This document shows, in pieces, positions 1 through 5,323 of a DNA stretch of 9,078 nucleotides. The translations under genes were made by a program, and so were the position numbers. Numbering within the stretch: the stretch's first letter is position 1; each line of letters opens with the position of its first letter. Source of the stretch: Alphaproteobacteria bacterium (GTDB lineage: Bacteria > Pseudomonadota > Alphaproteobacteria > Caulobacterales > Parvularculaceae); NCBI GenBank assembly GCA_030428745.1, contig JAUIEG010000073.1:1-9078 (forward strand), read 5' to 3'. The notes beneath the pieces are model-generated. The model was not told where the DNA came from and did no database searches. It saw only the letters and a program-made list of their open reading frames with translations.

Positions 1-280
1 GTTCAAGAGCGATGGCCGCAGCCGATGCGGTCGTGAATTTAAGCCCCGTGAACATCAGCGCATAGTTCAACGCACCGATGCAAACGCCGCCGATCAACAC
101 GAACCGCATCTCTCCTTTACGCCATTTGAGAAAGCGCGCCAGGATCGCAGCGACCAGCACCAAACGGATCGCCGCGTAAAACATAGGCGGCATGACGTCC
201 ACCGCCGTTTTGATAACGACAAAATGAAAGCCCCAAACAAGGCAAACCAAAAGGAGAAGGCTGATTTCGCGAACAGACAC
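1..280 (-). CDS. EamA/DMT-family transporter, N-terminal part (cut by window edge)
   Basis: Reading the minus strand from a GTG at 280-278 gives 93 uninterrupted residues that run off the left edge. The opening is typical of the drug/metabolite transporter (EamA, 10-TM) family: a hydrophobic first helix (SLLLLVCLVWGFHFVVIK), the WG...K pattern at residues 16-24, then MPPMFYAAIR and two more hydrophobic helices separated by a short basic loop (KWRKGE). Family members are inner-membrane exporters of small metabolites, but the substrate cannot be told. An in-frame stop lies at 295-293, so only GTG (280) or TTG (292) can be the start; neither has a good Shine-Dalgarno. Another open frame overlaps here, but its product is Arg/Trp/Cys-rich and unlike any protein family. 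The family call is firm; the exact start is not. Confidence 0.85.
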   Translation of the reverse strand, partial: MSVREISLLLLVCLVWGFHFVVIKTAVDVMPPMFYAAIRLVLVAAILARFLKWRKGEMRFVLIGGVCIGALNYALMFTGLKFTTASAAAIALE

Positions 281-395
281 TGGGCTGGCCAATCAATGAA
301 AGGATGACGGATCATCCGGCCTTAGGCCGAACCACCGGGCCGCCGCAATCGAAAAAATCTGCTGCAAGGAAAAGGAAAACGGCGCAGCTGCGCTG

Positions 396-629
396 TCAGG
401 CGGAAACCGGCCGCCACCCGCGCGCGCTGTCTTTATTCGTCACAAGTCCGGTGAGAGCGGAGGCCGCCAGCACGAACGGCGCCGCAATGGCGAGCGCAAT
501 CACCGCGAGAGAAGAAAGAAGGATTACGCCGGCGAAAAACAACGCCTCGCCCGCCCGCTTTAGTACAGAACGACGGGGAGCCTCCACATGGCTCTCCTCG
601 GAAACTGTCTCTGAAATGGTCTTTTCCAC
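396..629 (-). CDS. small membrane protein of unknown function (77 aa)
   Basis: I do not recognise a family. The frame starts with GTG at 629-627, and a TGA a few codons upstream rules out a longer in-frame version. Residues 1-27 are polar and charged (ETVSEESHVEAPRRSVLKR). They are followed by a long hydrophobic stretch at about 28-64, broken by Pro51, which is either one long membrane helix or a tight hairpin, and then a short basic tail (NKDSARGWRPVSA). The basic residues before the helix (RRSVLKR) suggest a cytoplasmic N-terminus. The codons look like those of neighbouring genes. It lies between the EamA transporter and djlA on the same strand, with gaps of about 115 and 86 bp, so an operon is not evident. 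A plus-strand frame at 304-696 overlaps it entirely but has no protein-like hydrophobicity pattern. Confidence 0.6.
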   Translation of the reverse strand: MEKTISETVSEESHVEAPRRSVLKRAGEALFFAGVILLSSLAVIALAIAAPFVLAASALTGLVTNKDSARGWRPVSA

Positions 630-715
630 CGAACCCCGTCAACGCGACTCTACCCGTGCATCAGATCAAAAAGCGGACCGGACGTCCATAGGCTGACGCA
701 ACCTTTGCGCCCTGA

Positions 716-1399
716 CTAGCGGTAATCGGTTAATATCCGCTCATAGGCCGCGTTAATTGTCGCCATTCGCCCCTCGGAAATACTAACGAGATCAGGGGGA
801 ACGCCCCGCCCCATCAGCGCGTCGGGGTGATGATCCCTGGAAAGCGCGCGATAGGCGGATTTTACCGCCTCAAGGCTGACGCCGGGCTCGATTCCCAAAA
901 TGAGATAGGGATCGTCCGCGCCGAGGCCCAGATGGGCGGCTCTGAGGCGATGATAGGCTGGCTTGGAGACCTTGAAGATCGTCGCCGCCTCTTCCAGAAG
1001 CTCAAGCTCACGCGGATGGGCGACGCCGTCCGCCACAGCCACATGGAAAAGGCAATCAAGCACGTCTTCCAGCACTTCCGGGGCGTCTTCAAAGATTTTC
1101 GCGACCCGGGTCAGATATTCCCGGAACCCGGCCACATCCTGTTGGGCGAGCTGATAGACCATGCGGACCTTGTCGGCCTCGCTCTCGGGAAAATGGAAAT
1201 AGCTGCGAAACGCATCGATTTCGTCATCGGTGACGATCCCGTCGGCTTTCGCCATTTTTGCGGAGAGCGCGATCAGCGCGATCGAGAACGCGGCCTCATT
1301 CCGGCGCTGCTTTTGCACGGCAAGCGCGTCCAGCAGGGCGCCGATGGTGCGCCGCTTGGTCTCGGCGATCCCCGCCTCTATTTTTTCCCAGAAAGACAT
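716..1399 (-). CDS. djlA: DjlA-like co-chaperone: TerB domain plus C-terminal J-domain (227 aa)
   Basis: Residues about 35-150 form an all-helical TerB-like (DjlA N-terminal) domain with two acidic, putatively metal-binding repeats, AKADGIVTDDE (50-60) and VADGVAHPREL (122-132). A J-domain follows at about 163-227 with the DPYLILGI opening and the HPD motif at 191-193, the triad that stimulates the DnaK ATPase. The protein is therefore expected to be an Hsp70 co-chaperone. E. coli DjlA has an N-terminal membrane anchor; none is visible here, so this version is probably cytosolic, as in other alphaproteobacterial homologues. The frame is open a further 47 codons upstream (to 1540), but that extension is Cys/Arg-rich and unlike the family, so the ATG at 1399 (MSFWEKIEAG) is chosen. 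The Shine-Dalgarno is weak. No clear promoter was found in the 257-bp gap upstream. Confidence 0.9.
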   Translation of the reverse strand: MSFWEKIEAGIAETKRRTIGALLDALAVQKQRRNEAAFSIALIALSAKMAKADGIVTDDEIDAFRSYFHFPESEADKVRMVYQLAQQDVAGFREYLTRVAKIFEDAPEVLEDVLDCLFHVAVADGVAHPRELELLEEAATIFKVSKPAYHRLRAAHLGLGADDPYLILGIEPGVSLEAVKSAYRALSRDHHPDALMGRGVPPDLVSISEGRMATINAAYERILTDYR

Positions 1400-1644
1400 G
1401 AGCCGGGCTCTTACAGGCCCGCGGGCGCAAAATCCAGAACCGTCAGCGCGGCTATGTGGAAAACTAGTTGGCACTTTATTTTTCCATACTCCGCAGGGAT
1501 TTATCGGCCAGTGCGCGCACCCCTTGCGCTTCCGCGTCAAGGCGCACCCTTTGCCATTGACGATTTGAAGGACACACTTGCCTCGGGCGGTGCGGGCAAA
1601 GGCCGTCCGGGCGCGAAGCCCCGCCTGAGGGCCGGCGCAAAAAC

Positions 1645-1650
1645 AGGAGA
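1645..1650 (+). promoter_or_regulatory. strong Shine-Dalgarno of the 33-aa mini-gene
   Basis: AGGAGA lies six bases before the ATG at 1657. It is one of the best ribosome-binding sites in the window and is the main support for the short gene that follows. Confidence 0.6.
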
Positions 1651-1656
1651 CGGGCG

Positions 1657-1758
1657 ATGGGGCGTACGTTTCAGGAAGTGGGCGTCTTGGTCAGTGGGCT
1701 CTTTTGCGGGGCGGCGTTCACGCTGATCGCGCTGGCCATCGCCGGCGTTTTTCAGTAG
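1657..1758 (+). CDS. 33-aa single-helix membrane mini-protein, unknown function
   Basis: A short plus-strand gene begins with ATG at 1657, six bases after AGGAGA, and ends with TAG at 1756-1758. The product starts MGRTFQEVGV and then forms one hydrophobic helix (about residues 9-31, including one Cys at 17) ending IALAIAGVFQ. It has the look of a small integral membrane protein: a short polar N-terminus with one Arg and no charged residue inside the helix. I do not recognise a family and assign no function. It faces sahR tail to tail, 33 bp apart, and points away from djlA, so it belongs to neither unit. No convincing promoter was seen upstream, although TTG-rich sequence near 1550-1580 could hold one. 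Its size alone would make it easy to miss; the support is the ribosome-binding site plus the clean transmembrane pattern. Confidence 0.6.
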   Translation: MGRTFQEVGVLVSGLFCGAAFTLIALAIAGVFQ

Positions 1759-1763
1759 CCGAT

Positions 1764-1783
1764 AAAAAATTTCCGCTTACGGA
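1764..1783 (-). terminator. possible weak terminator of sahR
   Basis: Downstream of the sahR stop, the minus strand has TCCG-TAAG-CGGA, a 4-bp stem with a 4-base loop, followed by AATTTTTTA. The U-tract is good but the stem is short, so this may be only a partial terminator. Confidence 0.3.
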
Positions 1784-1791
1784 TGGTGTTG

Positions 1792-2745
1792 TCAGGTCGC
1801 TAGACAGCGCCAGATTTTCACCGTCAGCCGCTCCGTATCGCCCGGCGAGGGCGACAGCGTTTCCACCTTATCGAGTGTAAGATCTGAAGCCGCGCACCAG
1901 TCCGCGACTTCCGCATCGGAAAAGCCGAGCCGTCTGTGCGCATGTTCCTCGCGCAGGAATTCAAGATCATGAGGGGCGAAGTCGGAGATGATCAGCCGTC
2001 CCCCTTTTTTCAGAATGCGCGTCGCTTCTGCAACCGCCGCCCCCGGTTCACCGAGATAATGCAGCACTTGGTGCAGGCAGGCGGCGTCGGCGCAGTTATC
2101 TTCCAGCGGCAGGGAGAAAAGATCGCCGTGGCGCACTTGCGCATGGGTGACGCCAACACGATCAAGATTGGCGCGCGCAAGCGCGAGCATTTCATGGGAC
2201 AGATCATAGCCCACCGCATTCTCATACCGGTCGGCGAAAATCTCCAGCATCCGACCGGCCCCGGTGCCGAGATCGACAAAAAGCTGCATGGGGGCGTCAG
2301 CCTGCGCCAGTATCCGCGCCTCAATATCCTGCTCAGGCAGGTGAAGCGCGCGCAAGCGGCTCCATTCCCCGGCGTTCGCTTCGAAATAGGCGGCCGCCTG
2401 CGCTGCGCGCGCATGGCGGGTCTGTTCAAAACGTTCCGCGTCGCGGGCGAGCAACCGGTCGCCCGACGTCCCGATCGCCCGGGCCGCTTCAATCACCGCT
2501 TCGCAGGACGGATCGCCGCCAGCGGGCGCGGCCCGGTAAAACATCCAGGCCCCTTCCCGATGCCGTTCAGCCAATCCGGCGTCAGCAAGGATTTTCAAGT
2601 GCCGGCTCACCCGCGGCTGGCTCTGGCCGAGGATCGTCGTAATCTCGCTCACCGTCAGCTCGCCACGGATCAGAAGGACCATGATCCTGAGCCGGGTCTC
2701 CTCCCCGATGGCGCGAAAAATGTTGAGCGCGGCGTCGAGCGCCAT
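1792..2745 (-). CDS. sahR: ArsR-family regulator with fused methyltransferase-like domain, SahR type (317 aa)
   Basis: Residues 1-75 are an ArsR winged helix-turn-helix: ALNIFRAIGEETRLRIMVLL, then TVSEITTILGQSQPRVSRHL (recognition helix about 41-51) and the wing RHREGAWMFYR. Residues about 110-317 are a class I SAM-dependent methyltransferase-like fold with motif I VDLGTGAGR (157-165), the acidic residue D181 after the second strand (AVGYDLS), and ILKKGGRLIISDF (244-256). The SahR/AhcR group of alphaproteobacterial ArsR regulators has this architecture and senses S-adenosylhomocysteine to control methyl-cycle genes. I infer the same here, with the second domain acting as ligand sensor rather than enzyme. 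The frame is open to 2886, but the ATG at 2745 (MALDAALNIF) fits the domain start and follows a GGGGAAAG ribosome-binding site. A perfect palindrome lies 38-55 bases upstream, as expected for autoregulation. No methionine-cycle gene is adjacent; its neighbour is divergent mlaA. Confidence 0.8.
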   Translation of the reverse strand: MALDAALNIFRAIGEETRLRIMVLLIRGELTVSEITTILGQSQPRVSRHLKILADAGLAERHREGAWMFYRAAPAGGDPSCEAVIEAARAIGTSGDRLLARDAERFEQTRHARAAQAAAYFEANAGEWSRLRALHLPEQDIEARILAQADAPMQLFVDLGTGAGRMLEIFADRYENAVGYDLSHEMLALARANLDRVGVTHAQVRHGDLFSLPLEDNCADAACLHQVLHYLGEPGAAVAEATRILKKGGRLIISDFAPHDLEFLREEHAHRRLGFSDAEVADWCAASDLTLDKVETLSPSPGDTERLTVKIWRCLAT

Positions 2746-2780
2746 AAAGCTTTCCCCGGTGATTGCCGCCAAGGCGTTGA

Positions 2781-2809
2781 TACATAAAGATATCTTTATG
2801 AGAGGGCAA
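2781..2809 (-). promoter_or_regulatory. sahR promoter
   Basis: On the minus strand, TTGCCC (2809-2804) and TATGTA (2786-2781) are separated by 17 bp, a plausible sigma70-type promoter 36 bases or more upstream of the sahR ATG. The palindromic operator fills the spacer and enters the -10 box, so a bound repressor would block RNA polymerase. Confidence 0.5.
2783..2800. promoter_or_regulatory. 18-bp perfect palindrome, probable SahR operator
   Basis: CATAAAGATATCTTTATG is a perfect 18-bp inverted repeat with no spacer. It is centred about 46 bp upstream of the sahR start and inside its probable promoter. Its ATAAAGATATCTTTAT core agrees with my recollection of the SahR-type operators of alphaproteobacterial methyl-cycle genes. 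Binding by the adjacent regulator is inferred, not shown. Confidence 0.7.
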
Positions 2810-2848
2810 TCTCTGGCGGAACCCCACGCAAACGTGCGGGTTTGTTCA

Positions 2849-2876
2849 TTGTTCCGGCGCCCCGAAGCTATATATG
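2849..2876 (+). promoter_or_regulatory. possible mlaA promoter
   Basis: TTGTTC (2849-2854) and TATATG (2871-2876) are 16 bp apart, about 64 bases before the mlaA ATG. They are the best plus-strand promoter candidate in the sahR-mlaA divergent region. The SahR-like palindrome ends 48 bp upstream of this -35, so direct control of mlaA by it is not obvious. Confidence 0.4.
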
Positions 2877-2939
2877 GTAGACGCAATGGAGCCGAAAATG
2901 GCCCGAAAGTGTTATGGAACCGCCAGAGGGGGCGCTTTT

Positions 2940-3761
2940 ATGAGATTGATTGCTGCATCATGGGTCGCCCCTTGGGCCGCTATTTGCCTGGCCTTGACCG
3001 GCACGGCGTCGGCTCAGCTTTCCGGCGCAGGCGACGATCCGGACGCCCTCGCCAGAGAGCTTGAAGCCGCTGATACGCAAGCCGACGGCTCGGTCAGCGA
3101 TCCGTGGGAAGGCTTCAACCGCAAGATGTTCGCCTTCAATGACGGCCTCGACCGCAAGATCATGACGCCGGCCGCCAAGGGATATCGCGCCGTCACCCAC
3201 AAGAAGCAGCGCAAAGGCTTTCGAAACTTTCTCGCCAATCTCAGAACGCCCGTGATTTTTGTGAATGACCTTCTGCAGGGAGAGCCAAAACGCGCTGGCG
3301 AAACCCTTGGCCGGTTCTTCATCAACTCGACAATCGGCTTCGGCGGCATGGGCGATCCGGCCGAACGCATGGGCATTGCTCAGCACTCGGAGGATTTTGG
3401 CCAGACCCTCGCCGTGTGGGGCGTCGATTCCGGTCCTTATATGGTGCTGCCGTTTCTTGGGCCGAGCACCATGCGCGATGGTTTCGGCGCGGGCGTCGAT
3501 ATGACTCTGGACCCTGGGTTCTGGATATCAACTGATACGGCCCGGTATCTTCAATGGTCAAAAGCCGGCGCTGGCGTCATTACATCGCGTGAACCGCTGA
3601 TCGAACCGCTCGACGGCATCCGCGCGGATTCGCTCGACTTTTACGCCTCGATCCGCAGCTTTTATCTGCAATCGCGCAAGCGCGAGATCAACAATGGCCG
3701 CACCACTTATGAAGATCTGCCGGATATCGGCGACTTCGAAGAATTCGATGAACTCGAGTAG
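2940..3761 (+). CDS. mlaA: MlaA/VacJ outer-membrane phospholipid-retrieval protein (273 aa)
   Basis: MlaA sits in the outer membrane and removes mislocalised phospholipids from the outer leaflet, passing them to periplasmic MlaC. Family hallmarks are present in order: DPWEGFNRKMFAFND (55-69), RFFINSTIGFGGMGDPA (125-141) and EDFGQTLAVWGVDSGPYMVL with PFLGPSTMRDG (152-181). The C-terminus is acidic (DIGDFEEFDELE). The signal peptide (residues 1-25) ends in ASA before Gln26, a signal peptidase I site. Cys16 is not in a lipobox (AAI-C), so unlike E. coli MlaA this protein is probably not a lipoprotein. The frame is open 22 codons further upstream, but ATG 2940 is preferred because it follows AGAGGGGG by 7 bases and begins a clean signal sequence. 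mlaC starts 19 bases after the stop, so the two genes are co-transcribed; mlaFED is not in the window. Confidence 0.93.
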   Translation: MRLIAASWVAPWAAICLALTGTASAQLSGAGDDPDALARELEAADTQADGSVSDPWEGFNRKMFAFNDGLDRKIMTPAAKGYRAVTHKKQRKGFRNFLANLRTPVIFVNDLLQGEPKRAGETLGRFFINSTIGFGGMGDPAERMGIAQHSEDFGQTLAVWGVDSGPYMVLPFLGPSTMRDGFGAGVDMTLDPGFWISTDTARYLQWSKAGAGVITSREPLIEPLDGIRADSLDFYASIRSFYLQSRKREINNGRTTYEDLPDIGDFEEFDELE

Positions 3762-3780
3762 TTCCTTCGGGAGAGTATTC

Positions 3781-4407
3781 ATGACGACAATAACCCGCCG
3801 TTCTTTCACCGCCTTCGCCGCCGCAGGCTTTATGGCTGTCGGTTTCGTTCAGCCTGCAGCCGCTGACCAGGCGGCCGAAACCTATGTTCAGAACATCCTT
3901 GATGAAGCCACGCCAAGACTGACAAGCGGCGATCAGCAGGCCATCTTCGCGGCCGTCGATGAGCTGGTCGACAAATATGTGGACATGCGCCGGGTCGGGC
4001 GCTTCGTTCTCGGCCGCGCTGCGCGACAGATGACGGACGAACAGGCAGCGGAATATTTCCCGCTCTTCAATGATTATGCAAAGATGGTCTATCGCAACAC
4101 GATGGAAAACTACGCTGGCCAGCGGCTTGCCGTGACCGGCTCTGTCGACCGCGCCGCCTATGACATCATCGTCAATTCGAAAATCGCCAATCCCGCACCG
4201 GGCGACCAGTTCGCCGACGCCGTCATTCACTGGCGCATCTATCGCGACAGGGAAGGCAATATGTCGATCTTCGACGCAGGCGCGAACGAAATCTGGCTGG
4301 CCATTGAACAGCAGGAACAGTTCACCTCGATCATCGCCAATAATGGCGGCGGCGTTAAGGGCATCGACGCCCTGATCGCGGAAATGAAAGCGCGCTTGAA
4401 CGGGTAA
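3781..4407 (+). CDS. mlaC: MlaC/Ttg2D periplasmic phospholipid-shuttle protein (208 aa)
   Basis: MlaC carries phospholipids through the periplasm between outer-membrane MlaA and the inner-membrane MlaFEDB transporter. After the signal peptide the protein follows the family pattern: a helical N-terminus, VDMRRVGRFVLGRAARQMT with EQAAEYFPLF (67-96), a central strand region (YDIIVNSKI, VIHWRIYRDREGNMSIFD) and the terminal IWLAIEQQEQFTSII with an ALIAEMKARL helix. The signal peptide begins TTITRRSFTAFAAAGF, with T5-R6-R7-S8-F9 matching the Tat consensus S/T-R-R-x-F, and ends with Ala26-Ala28 before Asp29. Export through Tat is therefore possible, though E. coli MlaC uses Sec. The start at 3781 follows GGGAGAG by 5 bases; an upstream in-frame ATG at 3694 lies inside mlaA and is rejected. 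The operon ends at the terminator 22 bases downstream. Confidence 0.9.
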   Translation: MTTITRRSFTAFAAAGFMAVGFVQPAAADQAAETYVQNILDEATPRLTSGDQQAIFAAVDELVDKYVDMRRVGRFVLGRAARQMTDEQAAEYFPLFNDYAKMVYRNTMENYAGQRLAVTGSVDRAAYDIIVNSKIANPAPGDQFADAVIHWRIYRDREGNMSIFDAGANEIWLAIEQQEQFTSIIANNGGGVKGIDALIAEMKARLNG

Positions 4408-4428
4408 ATTTGGGCGCATCCCGAAAAC

Positions 4429-4456
4429 AAAAAGGCCGCCCGAAGGCGGCCTTTTT
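4429..4456. terminator. bidirectional intrinsic terminator between mlaC and rpsD
   Basis: AAAAAGGCCGCC and GGCGGCCTTTTT pair perfectly over 12 bp around a CGAA loop. A-run and T-run on the two sides make it work in both directions, ending the mlaAC transcript (stop at 4407) and the convergent rpsD transcript (stop at 4479). Confidence 0.92.
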
Positions 4457-4478
4457 CAATTCTAATGGAGTGTCGTCT

Positions 4479-5096
4479 TTACGACGAGTAGTATTCGACC
4501 ACCAGATTCGGCTCCATGGTGCACTGATAAGGCACCTCAGCGAATTCCGGCACGCGCAGATAAGTCGCCGTCATCTTCTTGGGATCGACTTCGATATAAT
4601 CCGGAATGTCGCGCTCGGCGCTTTGCAGGGCTTCCAGCACCAGCGCCATGTTCTTGGACTTTTCCTTGATCTCGACGACGTCGCCGACCTTGAGGCGCAT
4701 GGAGGGGATATTGGTGCGAACGCCGTTTACCTTCACATGGCCGTGATTGATGAACTGGCGGGCCGCAAACACGGTCGGCACGAATTTCGAGCGATAAACA
4801 ACCGCATCGAGGCGGCTTTCCAGCAAGCCGATCAAAAGCTCGGCGGTGTTGCCGCGCTGGCGAACCGCTTCGTTATAGGTCCGCTCGAAATGCTTCTCGG
4901 AGATGTTGCCGTAATAGCCTTTCAGCTTCTGCTTCGCCATGAGCTGAAGGCCGAAGTCCGACAGCTTGCCCTTGCGGCGCTGGCCATGCATGCCCGGGCC
5001 GTAATCGCGTTTGTTGATGGGAGATTTCGGCCGGCCCCAGACGTTTTCGCCGACCCGGCGGTCAAGCTTGTGCTTGGCGCTAATGCGCTTTGACAT
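4479..5096 (-). CDS. rpsD: 30S ribosomal protein S4 (205 aa)
   Basis: S4 binds the 5' domain of 16S rRNA, nucleates assembly of the small subunit and helps keep translational accuracy. The sequence is full length for the family (205 aa). It has the N-terminal half with KLDRRVGENVWGR and YGPGMHGQRRKGKLSDFG (32-49), then the S4 RNA-binding domain at about 94-155 (ESRLDAVVYRSKF, ARQFINHGHVKVNG, RLKVGDVVEI), and it ends NLVVEYYSS. It lacks the zinc-binding Cys cluster found in some S4 proteins, so it is the zinc-independent form. The ATG at 5096 is preceded by GAGGA about six bases away. The frame stays open to 5285, but that extension is leader DNA with a promoter in it. The gene stands alone, not in an S13-S11-RpoA cluster, and is bounded by terminators on both sides. 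Confidence 0.97.
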   Translation of the reverse strand: MSKRISAKHKLDRRVGENVWGRPKSPINKRDYGPGMHGQRRKGKLSDFGLQLMAKQKLKGYYGNISEKHFERTYNEAVRQRGNTAELLIGLLESRLDAVVYRSKFVPTVFAARQFINHGHVKVNGVRTNIPSMRLKVGDVVEIKEKSKNMALVLEALQSAERDIPDYIEVDPKKMTATYLRVPEFAEVPYQCTMEPNLVVEYYSS

Positions 5097-5117
5097 CGTA
5101 TCCTCAATTCCTGGCGC

Positions 5118-5171
5118 GGCCCGGCGCGCGGGGCCCATCCCCGGCGCAATCAAAACGGCGGTCCACGCGCC
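5118..5171 (-). promoter_or_regulatory. GC-rich structured 5' leader of rpsD
   Basis: Between the probable promoter and the rpsD ribosome-binding site the leader can form a GGCCC/GGGCC stem (5118-5122 with 5131-5135, 8-base loop). A second pairing, GGCGC/GCGCC (5143-5147 with 5167-5171), is also possible. S4 is known to repress its own translation by binding leader RNA in E. coli and Bacillus, with different RNA structures. Whether this leader does so is inference, and GC-rich DNA forms such stems easily. Confidence 0.3.
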
Positions 5172-5189
5172 ACCCGTTAGAAGCGGCGG

Positions 5190-5218
5190 GGAGTACCCAA
5201 GCGGGACGTGACTGTCAA
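5190..5218 (-). promoter_or_regulatory. probable rpsD promoter
   Basis: On the minus strand a consensus -35 TTGACA (5218-5213) is followed after exactly 17 bp by TACTCC (5195-5190), about 94 bases upstream of the rpsD ATG. The -35 is perfect; the -10 is only moderate. Confidence 0.55.
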
Positions 5219-5269
5219 CGCCGACAGCGCTGAAAACGCCCCCGATTTCCTGATTTTCCGCCGGAAAAA

Positions 5270-5300
5270 GCAAAAGGCCCGCCAAAAGGCGGGCCTTTGC
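5270..5300 (-). terminator. intrinsic terminator of the VPLPA-CTERM gene
   Basis: AAAGGCCCGCC (5273-5283) and GGCGGGCCTTT (5288-5298) form an 11-bp stem with a four-base loop, extended by an outer GC pair across one bulge. Read on the minus strand it is followed by TTTTGCTTTTT. It lies 24 bases after the stop of the upstream gene and isolates rpsD from read-through. Confidence 0.88.
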
Positions 5301-5323
5301 AAAATCGTTGGAGCCGAAGCGGC

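Noticed and set aside
94..315. 73-codon minus-strand open frame at the left edge
   Set aside because: It is out of frame with the EamA transporter, which explains the same DNA far better.
304..696. 130-codon plus-strand open frame with a GAAAGG ribosome-binding site
   Set aside because: The product is low-complexity Arg/Ser/Ala/Thr-rich with no structural pattern, whereas the opposite strand encodes a plausible membrane protein. Listed as a test in the findings.
827..1726. 299-codon plus-strand open frame opposite djlA
   Set aside because: It is antisense to a gene with clear TerB and J-domain motifs, and its product resembles no family; long antisense frames are common in GC-rich DNA.
1936..2787. 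283-codon plus-strand open frame opposite sahR
   Set aside because: The minus strand encodes a recognisable HTH plus methyltransferase fold across the same DNA, and the frame would also read into the sahR operator region.
3688..4419. 243-codon minus-strand open frame opposite mlaC
   Set aside because: It is a shadow of mlaC and would also cross the mlaA stop and mlaC start signals.
4410..5093. 227-codon plus-strand open frame
   Set aside because: It is antisense to rpsD and runs through the bidirectional terminator.
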